15,208 nt of DNA from Cytophagales bacterium (GTDB lineage: Bacteria; Bacteroidota; Bacteroidia; Cytophagales; Cyclobacteriaceae). Every line of letters starts with the position of its first letter. Within the stretch, counting starts at the first letter, position 1. Position numbers and translations under genes: made by a program. Below, piece by piece: positions 6,658 through 13,429 of this stretch. The DNA lies in contig DNZD01000179.1 of NCBI GenBank assembly GCA_003504855.1, forward strand, positions 1 through 15,208. Reading direction: 5' to 3'. The notes below the pieces were generated by a model. The model ran no database searches, was not told where the DNA came from, and saw only the letters and a program-made list of their open reading frames with translations.

Positions 6658-7889
6658 AGCCTGATTCCGCGAAGGAAAACGTGCTGGATCAGGTTGCTGC
6701 CAAAACTATAAGGCAAAAAGGCCAACGAGGGCAAAGGCCTGGTTACGTAGAAACTAGCCACCTTGCCAGCTGAAATGCTGCCATGCTTATCTAACAAATT
6801 GAGCGCATACGCTGTGTTGATGGTAGCTGCATTGATGGCCTCTTCCGGCGATATTTTCATGCGGATACAGGCGAGTGACAACATCAAGGGCATATTGCCG
6901 CTGGGAGCACTTCCGGGATTAAAGTCAGACGCAATGGCAAGTGGCAAACCGGCCTGAATCATTTTACGCGCGGGCGGGAATGGCAGGTTGAGAAAAAAGG
7001 CAGCGCCAGGCAGCGCGGTGGGCATGGTCTTCATATTGCGAAGAATTTCGATCTCTTCATCTCCCATTTGTTCCAAATGGTCTACGCTAATGGCACCTGA
7101 CGCAACGCCCGCCTGAACTCCTCCGGACCGATGCAATTGATTAGCATGTATTCGCGGCGTCATACCATGTCGCTTACCTTCTCCGACAATCATTTCCGTT
7201 TCCCTTTGAGAGAAGAAGCCCTCCTCACAAAATACATCGATATAATCAGCAAGCCCTTCAGCGGCAACAGCCGGAATCATCTCTTGCAAGATGGTTTGGA
7301 TATACTTCTCTTTAGTCGTGTCTCTCGGCACTGCATGCGCACCCAGGAAGGTGGTACGTACCGTCAACGGTGTTTCACGTCCTATTCTTCTCGCCACCCT
7401 CAGCATCTTGACCTCATCCCGGACGGTGAGTCCATATCCGCTCTTGATTTCGATGGCGGCGGTTCCGGTATGCATCACTTCGCGGATCCGAGGCATGGTG
7501 CGCTGAAACAATTCATCTTCACTCATCTGCTGGAGTCGACGGGCAGAGTTGAGGATACCACCCCCACGGGCAGCAATTTCCTCGTACGTAGCGCCCTTGA
7601 TCTTCATCTCAAACTCTTCTTCGCGCGAGGCGGCATAGACAATATGGGTGTGGCTATCCACAAAACCAGGAAACAACCAACCACCCTGTGCGTCCCATTT
7701 TTCACGGGCTTCCATCGCAGGCATGTTGTCTGCCGTACCCCATGACAGAATAAGACCGTCCTTTACGGCCACCCAGGCGTTATCGATCATGGGCACCGAG
7801 GCCATTTGGGGTCCCGCCAGGAAACCGGGTGTCGTGTCACGGACCTGAACCAGCTTACCAATACCTACGATAAGAAGGTCGGCATTCAT
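6654..7889 (-). CDS. hutI: Imidazolonepropionase (histidine degradation)
   Basis: A 411-residue metal-dependent amidohydrolase that opens the ring of 4-imidazolone-5-propionate to N-formimino-L-glutamate, third step of histidine breakdown. The zinc ligands are visible: H80 and H82 in DSHTH, H248 in RIHANQL, and D322 in IASDFNPGS. H185 in GAHAVP and H271 in SVDHLE are further conserved active-site positions. R89 and the ARGGGIL segment fit substrate binding. Full length and intact. The position that is Glu252 in the Bacillus subtilis enzyme appears to be Gln251 here. The ATG at 7889 lies 3 nt after the stop of the LpoA-like gene, so it is the last gene of a guaA-led unit. The other hut genes (hutH, hutU, hutG) are not in the window. 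The 3' end overlaps the OsmC gene by 4 nt. Confidence 0.95.
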   Translation of the reverse strand: MNADLLIVGIGKLVQVRDTTPGFLAGPQMASVPMIDNAWVAVKDGLILSWGTADNMPAMEAREKWDAQGGWLFPGFVDSHTHIVYAASREEEFEMKIKGATYEEIAARGGGILNSARRLQQMSEDELFQRTMPRIREVMHTGTAAIEIKSGYGLTVRDEVKMLRVARRIGRETPLTVRTTFLGAHAVPRDTTKEKYIQTILQEMIPAVAAEGLADYIDVFCEEGFFSQRETEMIVGEGKRHGMTPRIHANQLHRSGGVQAGVASGAISVDHLEQMGDEEIEILRNMKTMPTALPGAAFFLNLPFPPARKMIQAGLPLAIASDFNPGSAPSGNMPLMLSLACIRMKISPEEAINAATINTAYALNLLDKHGSISAGKVASFYVTRPLPSLAFLPYSFGSNLIQHVFLRGIRL

Positions 7890-7892
7890 GAA

Positions 7893-9641
7893 TTAATTCA
7901 GGGAGATAAGTTCGCCGTTGCTGAAATAGACAAATGGAAAGTCGCCATTATCGCGCCTGTCAGACCAGGTGTATCCTTTACTTAGCCAACCCGGCATCTG
8001 TTTGTCCTGCCGCAGACCATCCTGAAAGTACACGCCATACTTCTTTAGGGCACGACCGGTAAACATCATGAAATCGTATCCCAGTTTGGTATAGTTCATA
8101 TACTGCGATGGAAATGAACCATGCGAACGGATATAGCTTCGTCGGAAATTCAAATAGGCGGGATTTCGCAACGGCGTAAAAGTCGGTGCCATCAACAGGA
8201 TGTGAAGGCGCTCGTATTTGGTAAGGTCTACGGAAGTGTTGTCTAGCCAGGACTCCGAACCGACGATGACGAGGGAATCGCCGCGGGTCTCCACGCTGGA
8301 AATTACCTTCGTATAGATGAGTGGATCATCTGATGCGACGAAGATACTACCCACACTATCGAGTGCCATTTTGAATTGCGTGGGATTCTTGAATTCATCA
8401 AACTCGGTGGGGGTTGCCAAAATACTGATGATCCGGGATGCGGTTTCTTTGGTGAATTTTTCCGCCCAGACTACGTTCAAACCAAGGTCTTTGGCCCTGT
8501 TGACGAAGTTTGCAGCCATGATGGAATCCCGCGACTTATCTCCATACATCACCATACATTTCTTGTTCCGGATTTTCGCCTGCAATAATTCAGCTGACCG
8601 GCTTGCCATGGTCTCCACACTGGGCTGATATAACATCGCATAGGGGTTCTGACCCACAAATTCTGAATTGGACGAAACCGGATTGATCATGTTGATCTCA
8701 TGTTGTTCAGAAAAAGGCTGTACGAGTTTCATCTCTTCCGGGAACAGCGGGCCCACCAATAAATCCGTATTCTTTAATTCTTCTGTCTCCATCAAACTTT
8801 TCACCACGTTCTTGCTCCTCTCCAGTTCATTGGGATTGCGTTCGGTGTCGTATGCCAGCAAATTGATCTTAATACCTTCCTTGCTCAGGGAGTCATTGGC
8901 CATCCGCATCCCTTCATAGAGATCAAGGACCAATTGGTTTTGTTTTTTGTTGGGCGAAGGCTCGAGGGTGGCGGCCAGGAAAGGAAATAGCACCGAAACA
9001 TGGTATTGGTCCCGGTAGATGGGCTTGTTGAGTGCCGCATCCTCAAATGGTTTTCTGGGCATCTGAAACTGCTCCACGACGGTCTCAAAAAGTTCCCGGT
9101 CCTGATTGGCTGTTGGCTGGCGGGTGATGGCCCACGCCAGTGCGGTAGCTACATCGGGATCGCGTGGATATTCCTCCCACATCATGCGCAATACCTCGGG
9201 GTCGGATATCCTTGCGAGGTAGTGCCTCTTCATATTGGTGATGCGCTCAATTTCGATAAAATCCTCCTGAGGTACTTCTTTCAGCATATTCATTGCCTGG
9301 AAGTATTCATTTCGGTCAAAGTAGATCTTGGCCAGCCAGAAACTCACTTCGCCCTGCTGATCCCAGGAAGGATACAACTTTCGGATCTGGAGGAGCATGT
9401 CCCGTGCAACGGTCTGATAGTTCTGACCCAAAGCGGACATGGCATAATAGAAGGCAGCGTATTCGGTGTAGGGGTTATTCTTGTCGTAGGTCATCAAGGG
9501 CTTGAACATCTCCATGGCCAGGTTGTACTTTCCTGAGGCATAGAATTCCTTTGCACTCTTGTACTGGCGCTTTGGGTCCTGCGCCGTCGCGAAAAGACTG
9601 CATCCCCACAAGATGACAACAATGACAGATCGAATTTGCAT
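7893..9641 (-). CDS. LpoA-like exported protein: TPR region plus type I periplasmic-binding fold
   Basis: About 582 residues. A signal peptide (MQIRSVIVVILWGCSLFATAQ) is followed by TPR-like helical repeats: RQYKSAKEFYASGKYNLAMEMF, YTEYAAFYYAMSALGQNY and FWLAKIYFDRNEYFQAMNML. From about residue 205 (YHVSVLFPF) a type I periplasmic-binding (Leu/Ile/Val-binding) fold runs to the end, with LLVGPLFPEE and NMINPVSSNSEF. The same order is found in LpoA, the outer-membrane activator of penicillin-binding protein 1A, and in proteins annotated as ABC transporter substrate-binding proteins. No transporter genes are nearby, so an envelope or cell-wall role is more likely, but this is inference. LWGC is a poor lipobox and ATA-Q fits signal peptidase I, so lipidation is uncertain. 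A GTG at 9659, one nt after the guaA stop, is an alternative start adding six residues; I prefer the ATG, preceded by GAGGA at very short spacing. Confidence 0.82.
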   Translation of the reverse strand: MQIRSVIVVILWGCSLFATAQDPKRQYKSAKEFYASGKYNLAMEMFKPLMTYDKNNPYTEYAAFYYAMSALGQNYQTVARDMLLQIRKLYPSWDQQGEVSFWLAKIYFDRNEYFQAMNMLKEVPQEDFIEIERITNMKRHYLARISDPEVLRMMWEEYPRDPDVATALAWAITRQPTANQDRELFETVVEQFQMPRKPFEDAALNKPIYRDQYHVSVLFPFLAATLEPSPNKKQNQLVLDLYEGMRMANDSLSKEGIKINLLAYDTERNPNELERSKNVVKSLMETEELKNTDLLVGPLFPEEMKLVQPFSEQHEINMINPVSSNSEFVGQNPYAMLYQPSVETMASRSAELLQAKIRNKKCMVMYGDKSRDSIMAANFVNRAKDLGLNVVWAEKFTKETASRIISILATPTEFDEFKNPTQFKMALDSVGSIFVASDDPLIYTKVISSVETRGDSLVIVGSESWLDNTSVDLTKYERLHILLMAPTFTPLRNPAYLNFRRSYIRSHGSFPSQYMNYTKLGYDFMMFTGRALKKYGVYFQDGLRQDKQMPGWLSKGYTWSDRRDNGDFPFVYFSNGELISLN

Positions 9642-9660
9642 GGTCCTCAATCGATTCACG

Positions 9661-11187
9661 TTATTCCCACTCTATGGTTGCCGGTGGCTTGGAACTGATA
9701 TCATACACCACCCGATTCACACCCTTTACTTTATTGATAATCTCAGATGACACTTCGCTCAAAAACTCATAGGGAAGGTGTGCCCAGTCTGCGGTCATCC
9801 CATCTACACTGACAACAGCCCGCAACGCCACCACACGTTCGTAGGTGCGTTCATCTCCCATCACCCCCACCGATTGCACCGGCAGCAGCATGGCACCAGC
9901 TTGCCAAACTTTGTCGTATAAGTCGTGACTCCGCAAGCCCCGTATGAATATATGATCAACCTCCTGCAAGATCCGTACCTTTTCTTCTGTAATGTCCCCC
10001 AGGATGCGAATTCCCAGGCCGGGACCCGGAAAAGGATGCCTTCCAAGGATAGTTGGGTCAATATGGAGTGACTTGCCCACCAACCTCACTTCGTCCTTGA
10101 AGAGCGTATTCAATGGCTCCACTACCTTCAATTTCATCTTATCCGGTAAGCCTCCCACATTATGATGAGACTTGATGGTAACAGATGGGCCCTTTACGGA
10201 TACTGATTCTATTACATCCGGATAGATAGTACCCTGCCCAAGCCACTTGACGTCAGAAATATGATGTGCTTCCTCGTCAAATACTTCAATGAACGTACGG
10301 CCAATTGCCTTGCGCTTTGCTTCCGGATCTGTAAGTCCTTTCAGGGCAGCGTAAAACTTTGATTTGGCATCAACACCTTTAATATTGAGCCCCATACCCT
10401 GGTAAGAACTAAGGACCTGCTCAAATTCATCCTTGCGCAGCAGTCCATTGTCGACAAATATGCAATACAGGTTTTTCCCGATGGCCTGGTGCACTAATAT
10501 GGCTGCAACAGAAGAATCAACGCCACCAGACAAAGCCATGACTACTTTGTCCTGACCGAGCTTTTTCTTCAGGTCATTTATGGTGGTCTCGACAAACTGG
10601 TCGGCGGTCCAATCCTGGGAACAACCACAAATATGCACCACAAAATTGCGGAGCAGATTTTTACCTTCTACGGTGTGAGTTACTTCCGGATGGAACTGAA
10701 TGCAGTATAGTGGCTCATTCTTTTTTCTGAAGGCCGCCACCTTTACCGAATGGGTGCTGGCGATAATTTCATACCCGGGTCCGAGCGATTGAATTGTATC
10801 AGCATGTGACATCCATACCTGTGAATCCGGAGATATCTCTTTCATCAGCTCGCTGTGGTGGTCAACTTCCGAGAGTCTGGCGCGGCCATATTCCCTGATC
10901 TGGGAAGGTGTCACCGAGCCGCCGGTCTTTTGTGCGATTAACTGGGCTCCATAGCAAATGCCCAGAAGTGGAATGCCCTTAAAGAGTGCCAAATCCACAT
11001 CCGGTGAGCCGGCATCACGCACCGAGCAGGGGCTTCCGGACAGGATAACTCCCTTTATGCCAGGGGTAAGTTGAGGAATCTTGTTGAAGGGGTGTATCTC
11101 GCAGTACACATTGAGTTCGCGGATGCGCCGGGCAATGAGCTGGGTGTATTGCGAACCAAAATCAAGGATAAGAATTTGCTCTGCCAT
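9661..11187 (-). CDS. guaA: GMP synthase (glutamine-hydrolysing)
   Basis: A complete 508-residue enzyme that aminates XMP to GMP with ATP and glutamine, last step of de novo guanine nucleotide synthesis, in the cytoplasm. The N-terminal class I glutamine amidotransferase domain has its triad: C78 in GICYGAQ, then H166 and E168 in QFHPEVTHT. The ATP-pyrophosphatase domain begins near 200 with the PP-loop SGGVDSS at 220-226. The dimerisation domain ends in the family-typical PPATIEWE. Length matches the usual 510-525 residues. It heads a tight unit with the LpoA-like gene and hutI. TTAATTTG at 11231-11238 upstream is one base away from the -7 consensus, so a promoter in the 68-nt gap before guaA is likely. 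No guanine riboswitch fits in that gap. Confidence 0.98.
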   Translation of the reverse strand: MAEQILILDFGSQYTQLIARRIRELNVYCEIHPFNKIPQLTPGIKGVILSGSPCSVRDAGSPDVDLALFKGIPLLGICYGAQLIAQKTGGSVTPSQIREYGRARLSEVDHHSELMKEISPDSQVWMSHADTIQSLGPGYEIIASTHSVKVAAFRKKNEPLYCIQFHPEVTHTVEGKNLLRNFVVHICGCSQDWTADQFVETTINDLKKKLGQDKVVMALSGGVDSSVAAILVHQAIGKNLYCIFVDNGLLRKDEFEQVLSSYQGMGLNIKGVDAKSKFYAALKGLTDPEAKRKAIGRTFIEVFDEEAHHISDVKWLGQGTIYPDVIESVSVKGPSVTIKSHHNVGGLPDKMKLKVVEPLNTLFKDEVRLVGKSLHIDPTILGRHPFPGPGLGIRILGDITEEKVRILQEVDHIFIRGLRSHDLYDKVWQAGAMLLPVQSVGVMGDERTYERVVALRAVVSVDGMTADWAHLPYEFLSEVSSEIINKVKGVNRVVYDISSKPPATIEWE

Positions 11188-11230
11188 GCGTAAAAATAGA
11201 GGTCAGGAGCGGGTTTAAAAAGCCCCTGGG

Positions 11231-11238
11231 CAAATTAA
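11231..11238 (-). promoter_or_regulatory. Possible -7 promoter element for guaA
   Basis: On the minus strand TTAATTTG differs from TAnnTTTG only at the second base. It lies 43 nt upstream of the guaA ATG, in the only gap between the barrel gene and guaA. No TTG at -33 is evident. Confidence 0.3.
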
Positions 11239-11255
11239 CGCATTTTTCCGGCCGG

Positions 11256-11879
11256 TTATTCCTTATCGAAAAGACAGGTGACGACAACTCCGATCCGAAA
11301 ACCCAGGGTGGTAAAATTTGAATAACCAAAATAGTCACTACGAGCCGTAGAATAGTCATAGTGTACACCCGCAATGACTCCCCAGGATTGCTCCTGACCC
11401 AGTTTATACAGCACCCCTGCCTGAGGGCGGAACACAACACCCCAGCTGTTGTCCTTCGGGGTGAAGACATTGTAAAACATGCTGTACGAATTGTAGTTGG
11501 CGCCGATGCCCAGTCCGGCAAACGGATTTAATCGCTTTTCCGGGGAAAAGTAATACTCGCCGGCGAGGGTCGCATGGTAGGTGACTACATACTTAAAGAA
11601 TTCTGCAGTGAGGTCACCCGTGCTGGTATGGTATGTTTGTCTGGGATCGTGTTGACTCAACGTCGAACTGTTGAAGTCTGCCCCCACATAAAAATGGTCG
11701 TTGATTCTTTCCCGGTAACCCACCTGAAACCCCTTGACGGAAAAGGTATTGATGAACGTAGTGTTATTCATCGGCTTCATAATATCACTTCCAAAAAAGA
11801 AGTATCGGTCAAAAGAAGTTTGGGCGTAAACAACACCACACCACATCACCGCGACGATCAGGATGGTTAATCGTTTCAT
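11256..11879 (-). CDS. Outer-membrane beta-barrel protein
   Basis: A 207-residue protein with signal peptide MKRLTILIVAVMWCGVVYAQ, cleaved probably before Q20. The mature part alternates short amphipathic strands with turns, typical of small 8-stranded barrels of the OmpA/OMP_b-brl type: FQVGYRERINDHFYVGADFN, LAGEYYF, LNPFAGLGIGANYN, WGVVFRPQAGVLYKL, WGVIAGVHYDYS and TTLGFRIGVVVTCLF. Tyr and Phe are abundant, as in strand girdles. The chain ends FDKE rather than in a terminal aromatic, a small deviation from the usual barrel C-terminus. Its ATG overlaps the stop of the lipoprotein gene in ATGA, so the two are probably translationally coupled. The function is not identifiable: a structural barrel, a small porin or an adhesin-like protein are all possible. 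Confidence 0.82.
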   Translation of the reverse strand: MKRLTILIVAVMWCGVVYAQTSFDRYFFFGSDIMKPMNNTTFINTFSVKGFQVGYRERINDHFYVGADFNSSTLSQHDPRQTYHTSTGDLTAEFFKYVVTYHATLAGEYYFSPEKRLNPFAGLGIGANYNSYSMFYNVFTPKDNSWGVVFRPQAGVLYKLGQEQSWGVIAGVHYDYSTARSDYFGYSNFTTLGFRIGVVVTCLFDKE

Positions 11880-12496
11880 GGTGTTTTGATATAACGGGAT
11901 TGAACAAATGCCTGATTAACTCCTTCCACAGACCTGGCAATTGGGTCCAACATGGCATCAACGTCTGCCATAAACGCGGTCCAGATAAATTGCACGCGCT
12001 GTTGGGCATCTTTGTTTTTGAGATCAATAATCTCAACTATCAGATAAGCAGGGTTGTCATAACTGGGAATGATATAGGGATACGGCGAGTAACCTCCATA
12101 CCCCGAAAACTGGTAGTTGTAATTGCCCGGACGTTTGAAATAATAGTTTGGCGAGGGGAAAGTCTGATCTACCAGGTAGCCGCGCGACAGCACAATATTG
12201 ACGGCAAGGTCGGGGTGTTGACCAGCTGTGACTTGTTTGTATCCTGCCTTATCCATGTTGGCCTGCACGGCCCTGGACACGGCGTACGCATACTCATCTA
12301 CGATCATGGAGTCGCGGGTGAAGGCACGGTAAGTGCCGATGGTATCAATGGCCAGCGAGTAGGATGAATAGGAAGAGAAATTAACTGAAGGGCTGGCAAC
12401 AGTTCTAACCACCAGGTCCTTTACGCGGGCCTCAAAATCAGGTTTGGGCTGACATCCCAACAGGAAAATTGCAATGACACAAAGCGCGATGCGCAT
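11876..12496 (-). CDS. DUF4136-like lipoprotein
   Basis: A 206-residue predicted lipoprotein. The signal sequence MRIALCVIAIFLLGC ends in a good lipobox (LLGC, Cys15), so it should be lipid-anchored in the periplasm or outer membrane. The body follows the DUF4136 pattern: a first strand pair around VNFSSYSSYSL (compare DFSxYKTY), a helix with AVQANMDKAGYKQV, a strand PDLAVNIV, then LIVEIIDLKNKDAQQRVQFIWTAF and a final helix. The function of DUF4136 proteins is unknown. Between about 118 and 151 lies an insert with ten Tyr in 34 residues, rich in Pro, Gly and Asn. The gene has its own -7 element (12524-12531) and is coupled to the barrel gene by a 4-nt overlap, which suggests an envelope pair. 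Family assignment is from sequence pattern only. Confidence 0.78.
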   Translation of the reverse strand: MRIALCVIAIFLLGCQPKPDFEARVKDLVVRTVASPSVNFSSYSSYSLAIDTIGTYRAFTRDSMIVDEYAYAVSRAVQANMDKAGYKQVTAGQHPDLAVNIVLSRGYLVDQTFPSPNYYFKRPGNYNYQFSGYGGYSPYPYIIPSYDNPAYLIVEIIDLKNKDAQQRVQFIWTAFMADVDAMLDPIARSVEGVNQAFVQSRYIKTP

Positions 12497-12523
12497 ACCG
12501 AAGCAATAACGAATCTTTGATCA

Positions 12524-12531
12524 CAAAATTA
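12524..12531 (-). promoter_or_regulatory. Bacteroidota -7 promoter element for the lipoprotein-barrel unit
   Basis: TAATTTTG on the minus strand matches TAnnTTTG exactly, 27 nt upstream of the ATG at 12496, inside the 55-nt gap behind the TPR gene. Upstream at the -33 distance is a T-run rather than a clear TTG. The predicted leader is about 20 nt. Confidence 0.55.
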
Positions 12532-12551
12532 CTAACGCTTGCAGGAAAAAA

Positions 12552-13427
12552 TCACCGTTCCCAATCAAAACAATACTCCTTGAGGTAGTCCGCAGCCTCA
12601 TCCATTCCGAGGTAGAAAGCCCGGTTAAGGCATTGGCAACCCGCATCAGTTTTATCTTGCTCCACCAAAGCAGCTCCTTTGTAATAGAGGGCCTCTTTGT
12701 TGGAAGGATCTAATTTAAGGGCAAGGTTGAGGTACTGTAAGCCCAGGTCGATGTTGCCACTTTCCAGTGATGCCGAGCCTGCATACAGGTAAGGTGGCAA
12801 ATAAGTGGCATCCATTTCTATGGCGCGGTTGAGGGCCATCAGCGCACTGTCGGTTTGGTGCAGGTTATAATACACCAGGCCCAGGTAGGTTTCTGTTTCC
12901 GCATCATCTTCCAGTCCCTTGGCCGAAAGTAGATCAGTCCTGGCTTCAGAAAACCGATCCTTTTGCAGGTACACCAGTCCCCTCCACCGGAACAACTCCG
13001 GTCGGGGCGCACGGGTAGTGATTATCTGCGTGAGGTACTCCAGCTGCTTGTCCGTATTGTTTAACTCTCGGTAAACGAGCGCCCTGAGCAAAGACGCCTG
13101 GACACCATCAGGTACTTTTTGGCTGAATACATCCAGGTCCTTGAGCGCGAGGTTATATTCACCAATGCTGTAGTAACAAACGGCGCGGCGGTAGATGAGC
13201 ACAAATGATTCTTTTTCCTGCAGGCCCGACAACCGGATAGCTTTGCTCAGGGCCTTAATCGCCGAGGGAAATTCCTCATGCTGATAGAGGGTGTCTGCCT
13301 TGGTTGCCCAGACTTTCCAGCGCGGTGCTTTTTGGGCTACCGAAAATGAAACAACCAGCGTCAAGGCTAGTGCCATGACACTGGTTGTCCAGGATCTAAA
13401 CAACGGGCTATTGCCAACCCGAATCAT
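12552..13427 (-). CDS. Exported tetratricopeptide-repeat protein
   Basis: About 291 residues. A hydrophobic stretch near the N-terminus (SVMALALTLVVSFSVAQ) acts as signal peptide or anchor, so the TPR domain should be periplasmic. Seven consecutive 34-residue TPRs follow, for example LYQHEEFPSAIKALSKAIRL, AVCYYSIGEYNLALKDLDVF, GLVYYNLHQTDSALMALNRA and GSASLESGNIDLGLQYLNLA. The last repeat ends in the Cys-bearing cap AGCQCLNRAFYLGM...EYC common in Bacteroidota TPR proteins, where C-x-C and a distal Cys could form a disulfide. TPRs bind partner proteins; the partner is unknown. The ATG at 13427 is 2 nt after the typA stop; a TTG at 13433 would overlap typA and is less likely. It is probably cotranscribed with typA. 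Confidence 0.87.
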   Translation of the reverse strand: MIRVGNSPLFRSWTTSVMALALTLVVSFSVAQKAPRWKVWATKADTLYQHEEFPSAIKALSKAIRLSGLQEKESFVLIYRRAVCYYSIGEYNLALKDLDVFSQKVPDGVQASLLRALVYRELNNTDKQLEYLTQIITTRAPRPELFRWRGLVYLQKDRFSEARTDLLSAKGLEDDAETETYLGLVYYNLHQTDSALMALNRAIEMDATYLPPYLYAGSASLESGNIDLGLQYLNLALKLDPSNKEALYYKGAALVEQDKTDAGCQCLNRAFYLGMDEAADYLKEYCFDWER

Positions 13428-13429
13428 AA

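Noticed and set aside
7131..7745. 204-codon open frame antisense to hutI
   Set aside because: The zinc-ligand motifs on the opposite strand prove hutI; the product looks like mirror-frame sequence with no domain.
9000..9536. 178-codon open frame opposite the LpoA-like gene
   Set aside because: Shadow of a well-supported long gene; no domain seen.
11216..11234. Possible terminator (GCCCAGGGGC followed by TTTTT on the minus strand) between the barrel gene and guaA
   Set aside because: A 4-bp stem would leave a 2-nt loop, sterically impossible; a 3-bp stem is too weak.
11162..11521. 119-codon minus-strand frame bridging guaA and the barrel gene
   Set aside because: Out of frame with both neighbours, which are well supported; composition resembles a shifted frame of the barrel gene.
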